6,851 nucleotides of DNA from an uncultured bacterium (lineage in GTDB: Bacteria > Patescibacteriota > Minisyncoccia > Phycocordibacterales > UBA9973). The position numbers were made by a program, and so were the translations under genes. The stretch covers positions 1 to 6,851 of the forward strand of contig CAINWY010000087.1 of the NCBI GenBank assembly GCA_903854645.1, written 5' to 3'. Under the pieces are notes generated by a model. The model had not been told where the DNA came from, searched no databases, and saw only the letters and a program-made list of their open reading frames with translations. Of this stretch, positions 1 to 6,673 are shown in pieces. Positions within the stretch are counted from its first letter, which is position 1, and every line of letters starts with the position of its first letter.

Positions 1-1
1 A

Positions 2-2230
2 ATTTCTAATAATTTGTATACTCTTTCTGAATTAAAAAACTTTGACATCAATCACAATAAGCTGGTATGTTTAGGTGAAGAATTAGGAAATTTAAAAAAA
101 TTGTCAAAACTAAATGTAGGGTTTAATTATATAAAAGAAATCCCTGAATCTATTGGATTATTAGATGAATTAGATGAATTACATCTTACTTTAAATCCTA
201 TTAAGGTAATACCTGATTCTATATCCAATTTGATTAGTTTAAAAAAAATAAACCTTGATTGTATTTATTCGCTCAAATTAATTTCAGAAAATATTTTGAA
301 GTTAAAGAGTTTAACATTCCTGTCAATGTGCAAATGCAATATATATGAACTACCAAGCGAAATTAGCCAATTAAAAAATTTAGAAAGGTTAATACTAAAT
401 GACAACCGAATTTCAATTATTCCTGATGTTATAGCAACGCTAAATGAGTTGAGATCTTTATACTTAGCAAATAACAAAGTTAAGTCTATCGCAGGAAGTG
501 TTTTAGGACTTCCGAAATTAGAGCAACTTGATTTGCAAAATAATCAGTTAGAAAATATTTCTGAAATTTCTTCTGAATTTACTGAATGTGGATTAATAAA
601 ACTTGATTTGCATAATAATAAACTAGAAGATTTACCTATTGGGTTTGATAAATTAACTAATCTACAACATCTTAATCTTAGTTCTAATAAATTTAAAGCA
701 TTCCCTCAAATAATATGTAAATTAATTAAAATAGAAACTCTTTACCTAAGAAAGAATAAAATTAAAGAGTTGCCAAATGAAATCGGAGATTTACAAAATT
801 TAGTTATTCTCGAATTTTGGGAAAACAATTTAGTTGAACTTCCTACAACAATTGGGCTACTTAAATCGCTTAAAGTATTGGCTTTACCTGATAATAAAAT
901 AAAAAGCCTACCCAAAGAGATAGGAAACTTAGTAAACATTAGAAATGTCGGATTGAGTGGTAACGAATTAAATGAAATCCCTGTTGATTTTGCGAATTTA
1001 ACAAGATTAGAAAAATTAAACATTGACGGTAATCCTTTTGACAAAATGCCTCAAATAAAAAGTTTAGGCATTAATGACTTAATGACTTTATTAAACAAAC
1101 TTAGAAGTGGAGGTTTTGAACATTACAATATTAACTTAGATAAAGAACTAAGGCAACCATTTATTCAATTTTTATCGCTTTTCAAGGAATACGTTAGAAA
1201 AACTAAAAATAAAAATATTTATTTTGAGGTATCAGAAACAAAAATAGGTGTATTATTAGAATTTAGAGAAGAAAATAATATCAGCATTAATGCCACAAAA
1301 GAATATTTTATAGAATATGGAGAATTTATTCGTGATAATACGGAAAATTACATAATTAATATTGAAAACATATCAGAACCAAATATTTATGAAATAGAAA
1401 CACTGATGGCTAAGGTTAAAGCATTAAAAGATTATGCTAACACTACATACAAAATATCAAAATGGGGAAAAGATTCATTTGGAATGAACAATGTTGTAAC
1501 TATTTCAAATGAAAATAAATTACTCGAATTCAAAGTTGATATACTTGAAAGAGAACTTCTTATCCATAGAGAAGAAAAAAATAACTTATTTCAATTGTTA
1601 CGAGATTCTATCGTTATTAAATCGAATAAAATAAATGAAATGAAAGTAAAGAATAAGAATAAAATATTGTTTCTAACATCAAATCCATCTGATACATCAA
1701 GGTTGCGAATTGACAAAGAAGCAAGAGATATTGAAGAGGGGTTAAGACGTGCTAACCAAAGGGATAGTTTTGATTTTGAAGTTAGGTTAGCGACAAGACC
1801 GAGAGATTTGTCCAGAGCCATTTTAGATATTAATCCACAAATTTTGCATTTTTCAGGTCACGGGGAAACAGAAGGAATTGTTCTTGAAGATGAAGATGGA
1901 ACTTCAAAAATAGTAACGACAGAAGCAATCAGTGGATTGTTCAATTTATTCAGCGACACAATTCATTGCGTAATTTTGAACTCATGTTACTCTATAAGCC
2001 AAGCCCAAGAAATTTCAAAATATATTCTCTTCGTGATAGGAATGAGTAAAGCAATTCCAGATTCTACTGCAATAACATTTGCTACAAGTTTTTATGATGC
2101 GATTGGAGCGGGCAGAGATATTGAGTTTGCATTTAATTTCGGTGTGTCAAATATCATTTTAGAAGGACTGAAAGGGAATGAAATACCAGTATTGATAAGA
2201 AAAAACAACCAAGACCCAATTAGTATATAA
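2..2230 (+). CDS. LRR-CHAT protein (leucine-rich repeats plus caspase-like CHAT protease domain), 5' partial
   Basis: The frame is open to the window edge and already reads as LRR sequence, so the true start lies upstream; the TTG at 14 is only the first possible start codon and is used here as residue 1. About 15 tandem 23-residue leucine-rich repeats (LxxLxLxxNxLxxLPxxIxxL) fill residues 7-362. Residues 366-545 are a charged region I cannot assign, ending in a likely short coiled coil (about 498-532). Residues 548-732 form a CHAT domain: LFLTSNP at the start, His616 in HFSGHG and Cys658 in ILNSCYS as the predicted catalytic dyad, then a FYDAIGAG segment. CHAT domains are caspase-like cysteine proteases, known for example from Csx29. 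LRRs usually bind a ligand, so a recognition-triggered cytoplasmic protease is inferred; the target is unknown. No ATPase domain, signal peptide or membrane segment is visible. It lies 154 bp before an attC-like site and is probably the upstream cassette's gene. Domain calls are firm; a defence role is inference. Confidence 0.93.
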   Translation: MSNNLYTLSELKNFDINHNKLVCLGEELGNLKKLSKLNVGFNYIKEIPESIGLLDELDELHLTLNPIKVIPDSISNLISLKKINLDCIYSLKLISENILKLKSLTFLSMCKCNIYELPSEISQLKNLERLILNDNRISIIPDVIATLNELRSLYLANNKVKSIAGSVLGLPKLEQLDLQNNQLENISEISSEFTECGLIKLDLHNNKLEDLPIGFDKLTNLQHLNLSSNKFKAFPQIICKLIKIETLYLRKNKIKELPNEIGDLQNLVILEFWENNLVELPTTIGLLKSLKVLALPDNKIKSLPKEIGNLVNIRNVGLSGNELNEIPVDFANLTRLEKLNIDGNPFDKMPQIKSLGINDLMTLLNKLRSGGFEHYNINLDKELRQPFIQFLSLFKEYVRKTKNKNIYFEVSETKIGVLLEFREENNISINATKEYFIEYGEFIRDNTENYIINIENISEPNIYEIETLMAKVKALKDYANTTYKISKWGKDSFGMNNVVTISNENKLLEFKVDILERELLIHREEKNNLFQLLRDSIVIKSNKINEMKVKNKNKILFLTSNPSDTSRLRIDKEARDIEEGLRRANQRDSFDFEVRLATRPRDLSRAILDINPQILHFSGHGETEGIVLEDEDGTSKIVTTEAISGLFNLFSDTIHCVILNSCYSISQAQEISKYILFVIGMSKAIPDSTAITFATSFYDAIGAGRDIEFAFNFGVSNIILEGLKGNEIPVLIRKNNQDPISI

Positions 2231-2384
2231 AATTTAAAAAGAATATGTTATGTGAAATACACATTAAACTTTATTGACACTTTTTTTGGACAATTCGGTT
2301 GAGACAATTTGCAAATTGACACGGAATTCGTTTACAAACAGTGATTTTGTTTGACAGAGAAAATAAAGAATTGAAAACCGAACC
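2231..2384. other. AT-rich spacer between the LRR-CHAT gene and the first attC-like site
   Basis: No gene is supported here; the longest forward reading frame from an ATG near the left end has about 10 codons. A 5-bp stem (ATGTG/CACAT, 2250-2264) is too weak for a confident terminator, although a T-run follows at about 2281-2287. TTGACAC occurs twice, but I find no convincing matching promoter half. The stretch presumably belongs to the 3' untranslated part of the upstream cassette. Confidence 0.5.
2305..2318. promoter_or_regulatory. Perfect 14-bp palindrome, possible operator
   Basis: CAATTTGCAAATTG is a perfect inverted repeat with no spacer, lying in the spacer 66 bp before the attC-like site. 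The symmetry suits binding by a dimeric regulator. It is only 14 bp of mostly A/T, could be chance, and no promoter can be placed beside it. A regulatory role is speculative. Confidence 0.2.
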
Positions 2385-2514
2385 GGCAACAAAGTGTAGC
2401 GGGCAATAAGGGTTTCCGTGGTATTCGAGCATCCTGCCCCGCATAATCTTCGGTGTAGCTCGACAGTGACTAAGCCCGCAATCCCTTACTGCCGCTACAC
2501 TCAAACGTTATGCC
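2385..2514 (+). other. Integron attC-like recombination site 1
   Basis: The stretch of about 130 bp is clearly more GC-rich than the flanking genes and has the arrangement of an attC site. The right core is AAAC|GTTATGCC (GTT at 2507-2509) and the left core is GGCAAC (2385-2390). Between them are long imperfect arms: AGTGTAGCGG (2393-2402) pairs with CCGCTACACT (2492-2501). After one unpaired G at 2403, CAATAAGGG (2404-2412) pairs with CCCTTACTG (2483-2491) with one mismatch. Nearer the tip, TCGAGC (2425-2430) pairs with GCTCGA (2458-2463). Extra-helical bases and a short unpaired spacer beside the core are hallmarks of attC sites, which integron integrase recombines as folded single strands. 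GTTATGC differs at one base from the classical GTTRRRY consensus, and the left core is imperfect (GGC-GCC with an AT bulge). It would close the cassette holding the LRR-CHAT gene. The hairpin may also damp read-through transcription. Confidence 0.75.
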
Positions 2515-3763
2515 TCATTATAAGACAACCAACTAAAATCAAAATCAAGTGCAGAAATTAAAAATATTCATTTCGTCCACATTTAGAGACTTAAAGGAAG
2601 AGAGACAGATAGCAGAACTAGAAATTAACAAGATGAATCGAACACTTGTTAATCAAGATATTTTTTTAGAATTAATTCTTTGGGAAGAAACTGAAGTTAA
2701 ATTTGGAAGTGACATTAAGGATTCTTTATCCAACTTAGTTAAGGAATGTGATATTTTCATTCTCATACTTAGCACGAGATATAGCAATTATACGAGAGAA
2801 GAATTCAGGCATGCAATAGAAAGGCAAGGCAACAAAAACAAGCCTCAGATTATGGTGATGATTAAAGACGCACCTATTGAGCTTTCAGGAATTGACATAG
2901 ATGCATTAAAAAAACTTTCTGAGTTCAAAAAAGAAATTATCAATCAGCGGCTTGTAAGCTACTTTGACAACTTAGACTCGTTTAGAATTTATTTAAGAAG
3001 AGGTATTCTTGATATTATTAACGATCAACAAAATGCTGGTAAAGGCAAAAAGACAGACCTTAGCCATATCAGAGTTTTTATTTCCTATAACCACAAGGAC
3101 TCATTAGCAGCTCATAATATTAAAAGCCATCTCTCTGAATTAGGGGTAAGAGTTATCATTGATTCTGAATCATTGTCCTCAGGTATGGATATAGAATCGT
3201 TTATCAAAGAAAGTATATTAAATTCCGATCTAACTCTATCCATAGTTTCACGAAACAGCCTATTATCATCTTGGGTTTCATTGGAGACAATTGAGTCATT
3301 CAATAAGGAGACAAGTTCTCGAATAAAATTTCTTCCTGTCGTTTTGGACAATTCATTTTTTGAAAGAAAATTCACTGGTGATGCAATAGAAATAGTTGAC
3401 AACGAATTACATGAAATAGTCGAAATATTGAAAGTACGCTTTGAGAAAAAAACTGGGTTTGCAGATTTATATGGAGAATTCAAAAGATATTTAGCACTTA
3501 GAAACAATATAGACGAAATTGTTAGACGATTAAGGGAATCCCTTTCAGTTGATGTAAGTCAACAAAAATTTGAAACTGGTTTTCAAAAAGTGGTAGATTA
3601 CTTAATGACGATTAGAAACAGTAACCAAAATAACGAGGCATAACAGCACCTACAAGAAATTGGCGGTTCAGCGGTTAAATGAAGTTTTGTGCTTCGTATC
3701 AAGTTCGGTGCAAGCAGACAGTTTAGTGCTTCGAAATCGCCAACTTCTTGTAACTGCAAAACG
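2508..3763 (+). mobile_element. Complete integron gene cassette carrying the DUF4062-TIR gene
   Basis: The cassette is delimited by the G|TT cut points of the two attC-like sites, 1256 bp apart, by analogy with known integron cassettes. It has the classical compact build: about 40 bp of leader, one gene in the expected direction, and a stop codon (TAA, 3641-3643) inside the left core of its own attC. No transposase or terminal repeats are present, so the cassette would depend on an integrase encoded elsewhere. The weak point is that neither integrase nor attI is in view. Confidence 0.68.
2549..3643 (+). CDS. DUF4062-TIR domain protein, putative NAD-consuming effector
   Basis: The protein has 364 residues. 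Residues 4-158 match the DUF4062 family (KIFISSTFRDLKEER at the start, KECDIFI at 65-71, then YTREEF and NKP). A linker follows at about 160-172. Residues 173-300 form a TIR domain: box 1 is RVFISYNHKD, box 2 is GVRVIIDSESLSSG, and the SSWVSLE motif places Glu246 as the likely catalytic glutamate of an NADase. Bacterial TIR domains with this glutamate commonly cleave NAD+ or make cyclic-ADP-ribose signals, often to kill or stall an infected cell. A helical tail (300-364) is unassigned. The start is GTG: an in-frame TAA at 2534 leaves no other start codon before the conserved first strand. No Shine-Dalgarno sequence is visible. The gene sits alone between two attC-like sites. It has no ATPase or sensor repeats, so it may need a partner; the next gene shares its DUF4062 domain. 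The exact enzyme activity is inferred. Confidence 0.92.
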   Translation: MQKLKIFISSTFRDLKEERQIAELEINKMNRTLVNQDIFLELILWEETEVKFGSDIKDSLSNLVKECDIFILILSTRYSNYTREEFRHAIERQGNKNKPQIMVMIKDAPIELSGIDIDALKKLSEFKKEIINQRLVSYFDNLDSFRIYLRRGILDIINDQQNAGKGKKTDLSHIRVFISYNHKDSLAAHNIKSHLSELGVRVIIDSESLSSGMDIESFIKESILNSDLTLSIVSRNSLLSSWVSLETIESFNKETSSRIKFLPVVLDNSFFERKFTGDAIEIVDNELHEIVEILKVRFEKKTGFADLYGEFKRYLALRNNIDEIVRRLRESLSVDVSQQKFETGFQKVVDYLMTIRNSNQNNEA

Positions 3764-3769
3764 TTATGT
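3637..3769 (+). other. Integron attC-like recombination site 2
   Basis: The left core GGCATAAC (3637-3644) and right core GTTATGT (3763-3769) pair over six bases (CATAAC with GTTATG). The next stem is GCA..TACAAGAA.TTGGCG (3646-3665) with CGCCAA.TTCTTGTA..TGC (3738-3757), interrupted only by an A-C mismatch and a two-base mismatch. The unpaired spacer beside the core is A on one side and AAAAC on the other, as in attC sites. The site length of about 132 bp is at the long end of the attC range and close to that of site 1, with which it shares AAACGTTATG exactly; the arm sequences differ, as is normal for attC. GTGCTTCG occurs twice in the loop region. The TAA of the TIR gene lies inside the left core, typical of cassettes. 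Confidence 0.82.
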
Positions 3770-3859
3770 GGCATTTAATAAAACAGCTATTAGACAAATC
3801 CCTTCTAATGTAACTAAATGAAGTATTTAATAGGTTTTTAATTCATAATCTCAATAATA
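3770..3859 (+). other. Leader between attC site 2 and the NB-ARC gene
   Basis: This AT-rich stretch of 90 bp would be the 5' end of the third cassette. TAGGTTTT (3831-3838) resembles the Bacteroidota -7 element TAnnTTTG in seven of eight positions, but no -33 element is found at the right distance. A seven-codon reading frame (ATG at 3818, stop at 3839-3841) is in phase with the next gene but is probably chance. No Shine-Dalgarno sequence is seen. Confidence 0.4.
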
Positions 3860-6673
3860 ATGGCAAAGATTATATTATTTTTAGCTTCATCCTCTGAATT
3901 AAAAGACGATAGAGAACAATTTGAAATTTTTATAAATCGAAAGAATATTGAATGGAATAAAAATGATGTATTTGTCGAATTAAATATTTGGGAGGATTTT
4001 ATTGACGCCATATCACAGTCTCGATTACAAAATGAATACAATATGGCAATAAAAGAATGTGATATTTTCATTATGCTGTTTTTTACGAAAGTAGGAAAAT
4101 TCACAGAAGAAGAATTTTCAATTGCTTTAAAGCAGTTTAAAGAAACAAATAAACCGTTAATTTTTACATATCAAAAATTTGGAACAATCAATATGTCTGA
4201 AATTAATGATGGTATCATTAGCGTTTTTCAATTTAAAAAACGTCTTGAGAATCTCGGTCATTTTTGTTCATCTTATAAAAGTATTGATGATTTAAAATTA
4301 CAAGTAACAACCCAAATAACAAAATTGTTACCAAGTATTTTCATAAAAGAACCTGAAGATATAAAAACTCAAAAGGAATATCCACGTGAGCTTACTCCAA
4401 TTCCAAAAATTGAGATTTGTGATATAGTTGGCAGAGAAAAAGAATTACTAGAACTGCATGATAAACTTTTTAACCACAAGAAGATTGTAGTCATAAATGG
4501 GATGGGGGGTATTGGCAAGACAATGCTTGTACAAGCTTACTTAAGCGAGTATTATGATAGCTATAAACATTTTGTTTGGGTTTCACAGACAGGTGACCAT
4601 GCAGCAAGAGCATTCCTCGAAAATAAAGATTTATTAGATAATTTACAAATCGACCTGTTAAAAATTGAAGAAAAAGACCGTTTAAGAACTGTACTAAATA
4701 AACAACGAAGTATTGAAGCCAAACCTAATTTACTCATTATTGACAATGCAGATAAAACAATATGTGATTTTTATCAATTATTACCAGGGTATCCTAATTG
4801 GCATGTTTTAATTACATCACGTGAAAAACTTGAACAATTTGAAATATTGGAACTTAATTTCCTTAATCACAATCAGGCTACAATGCTGTTTAAGAAACAT
4901 TGTTCTCGTATTGATGATGATTGCCAAATTTCACATTTACTTAAAACGGTTGAGTACCACACTCTTACTATTGAAATTTTAGCCAAAACTGCTCAATTAC
5001 AACGCACCCCTTTTGATAAATTGGCAAAGGCGATTAAAGAAGACTTGAAAGCACATATCACTATTCAAGGAGGCCTTTCTAAAGTTGGGAATATTACATC
5101 TTACTTAAAATCAATTTTTAATTTCAGCCCGCTTTCTAAGCAACAGCAATGGTTAATGAAACAATTTTGCTTTTTACCACCTGATTTTCATTCCTATGAT
5201 TTATTGTTCGATGTTTTACAAATAGATACATTGTCATGGGCTGAAGATTTTTCTGAAGCTTTAGAAGACCTTTGTGCAAAGGGTTGGTTGCTAAAAAATG
5301 CTGATACAGATAGTTTTAAGATGCACCGATTAATTGCTGAAGTAACTATAGATAAATTAAAACCACAATATGATGAAATAAAAATATTAATACAAAAAGT
5401 TGCTGAGTGCATATTTTTTGAAGAGGATGTTGATGATTTTTTACCAAGGATTAAATGGATACCTTATGGAAATACAATTTTAGAACTTGTTCAATCAAAT
5501 GAAGAATTTAAATTAAATGTTACAGAACCTGAAGTTTGCTCATTGCAAAAAAATTTGGGTTGGATCTATAGAGAATTAACAGAGTATCCAAAGGCAGAGA
5601 TATTATTAGATAACGCTTTAACTTCGGCAATTGAAAAGATGGGATTAAAAAATGTTTTTGTTACAGACTGTCAAAGCAAATTAGGTGATATTTTAAATTG
5701 CTCTGGGAAATATGATAGAGCATATGAATTATTAGAACAAGCTGTCAATACAGATATAGAAATACTTGATGAAAATAACCCACTTGTGGCTTTGCACAGA
5801 AATAATCTAGCATTAGTGTATAATTCCATGAGCAGAAATGAAGAAGCTCGTAATATATTAGAGCAAGCTTTACAATCAGATTTAGATAATTTCGGAGAAA
5901 AACACTCAATTGTGGCTATCCGTAGACATAATCTTGGTAATATACTAAATGATTTAGGCGAATATGAGAAGGCTCAAGAAGTATATGAAAAAGCACTCCA
6001 ATCATTATTAATTATTCGTGGAGAAAAACATCCAAGCGTAGCAAATACTCAACTTCTTTCCTCATATGTATATTTCAACCAAGGAAACATACAAAAAGCC
6101 GAAGAGTTATGTCAGTCCGCATACAATATCGATTTAAATATTTTTGGACCAGAGCATTCCAGAACTAAACAAAGTAAAAATGGGTTAGCTGATGCTATAC
6201 GCCGGAAAGCTCTTGCACAATACCAAGAAGGAAAATTTGATGATGCTATTGCATCACTGGATCAAGTAGTTGAGTTAAACTATGAAATACCAAGTGCTAT
6301 GTGCCATTTAGCACGTATTTATTTTACTTTAGGGCGTATATCAGAAGCTAAAGAATGTATAATACAAGCTTATGAACAACGGAGAGATGCACAACAATAT
6401 GTATTAGTCCGTATTCTATATTTGAAACTAATTATTGCTATGATAGATGATAATAATATCAAACCAGAATTGACACAATTAAAACACGAACTTGTAAAGG
6501 ACAATGCTTCTACGACTTGGATAATTCAACCTATGCTTGAAAAAGTTCAATTTAAAATTAGTACTTCCCATTTCGCTCTCTTAAAAGCACTTTCAGCAGC
6601 AATTGATACATCTGTAGATATTATTAAATTAGATGATATTGAAGAGTGGAAAAATATAGAGAAGGTTGATTAG
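3860..6673 (+). CDS. NLR-like STAND ATPase: DUF4062-like, NB-ARC, winged helix, TPR repeats
   Basis: The protein has 937 residues. Residues 3-158 are a DUF4062-like domain (LFLASSSELKDDRE, FVELNIWED, KECDIFI, FTEEEF, NKP) homologous to that of the preceding gene. NB-ARC follows (about 186-400): VGRE at 190-193, Walker A GMGGIGKT with Lys220, Walker B NLLIIDNAD with Asp295, sensor LITSRE around Arg321. The GLPL-like segment reads YHTLTIE, lacking the usual proline. A winged helix (about 425-500) ends in KMHRLI, the counterpart of the plant MHD motif. From residue 560, five TPRs repeat at exactly 42 residues (560, 602, 644, 686, 728), the kinesin-light-chain type, followed by two more divergent ones to about 840 and a helical tail. 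By analogy with bacterial and plant NLRs, the TPRs would sense a trigger, ATP would drive assembly, and the N-terminal domain would signal. The ATG at 3860 immediately precedes the first strand; an in-frame TAA at 3839 rules out an earlier start. No membrane segments are seen. The trigger is unknown. Confidence 0.94.
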   Translation: MAKIILFLASSSELKDDREQFEIFINRKNIEWNKNDVFVELNIWEDFIDAISQSRLQNEYNMAIKECDIFIMLFFTKVGKFTEEEFSIALKQFKETNKPLIFTYQKFGTINMSEINDGIISVFQFKKRLENLGHFCSSYKSIDDLKLQVTTQITKLLPSIFIKEPEDIKTQKEYPRELTPIPKIEICDIVGREKELLELHDKLFNHKKIVVINGMGGIGKTMLVQAYLSEYYDSYKHFVWVSQTGDHAARAFLENKDLLDNLQIDLLKIEEKDRLRTVLNKQRSIEAKPNLLIIDNADKTICDFYQLLPGYPNWHVLITSREKLEQFEILELNFLNHNQATMLFKKHCSRIDDDCQISHLLKTVEYHTLTIEILAKTAQLQRTPFDKLAKAIKEDLKAHITIQGGLSKVGNITSYLKSIFNFSPLSKQQQWLMKQFCFLPPDFHSYDLLFDVLQIDTLSWAEDFSEALEDLCAKGWLLKNADTDSFKMHRLIAEVTIDKLKPQYDEIKILIQKVAECIFFEEDVDDFLPRIKWIPYGNTILELVQSNEEFKLNVTEPEVCSLQKNLGWIYRELTEYPKAEILLDNALTSAIEKMGLKNVFVTDCQSKLGDILNCSGKYDRAYELLEQAVNTDIEILDENNPLVALHRNNLALVYNSMSRNEEARNILEQALQSDLDNFGEKHSIVAIRRHNLGNILNDLGEYEKAQEVYEKALQSLLIIRGEKHPSVANTQLLSSYVYFNQGNIQKAEELCQSAYNIDLNIFGPEHSRTKQSKNGLADAIRRKALAQYQEGKFDDAIASLDQVVELNYEIPSAMCHLARIYFTLGRISEAKECIIQAYEQRRDAQQYVLVRILYLKLIIAMIDDNNIKPELTQLKHELVKDNASTTWIIQPMLEKVQFKISTSHFALLKALSAAIDTSVDIIKLDDIEEWKNIEKVD

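Noticed and set aside
2247..2253. GTTATGT shortly after the LRR-CHAT stop codon as an extra attC core
   Set aside because: It matches the core of site 2 but has no preceding AAC, no arms and no left core; the sequence to its left is coding.
2250..2290. Rho-independent terminator after the LRR-CHAT gene
   Set aside because: The stem is only 5 bp and A/T-rich, and the T-run is separated from it by about 16 bases.
2271..2504. Reverse-strand reading frame of 77 codons across the first hairpin
   Set aside because: It lies over the attC-like inverted repeat, has no recognisable domain or start signal, and is explained by the GC-richer hairpin lacking stops.
2231..2548. CRISPR array, tRNA or other structured RNA in the gaps
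   Set aside because: There are no regularly spaced direct repeats and no cloverleaf; the structure seen is better explained as an attC-type hairpin.
3112..3507. Reverse-strand reading frame of 131 codons inside the TIR gene
   Set aside because: It overlaps a gene with clear TIR motifs, and its translation shows no domain; it is a shadow of the coding strand.
3831..3838. TAGGTTTT as a Bacteroidota -7 promoter element for the NB-ARC gene
   Set aside because: One base is off the consensus and no -33 TTTG lies at the expected distance; such matches are common in AT-rich DNA.
3818..3841. Seven-codon leader peptide upstream of the NB-ARC gene
   Set aside because: It has no ribosome binding site, no attenuator-like structure and no run of regulatory codons; likely chance.
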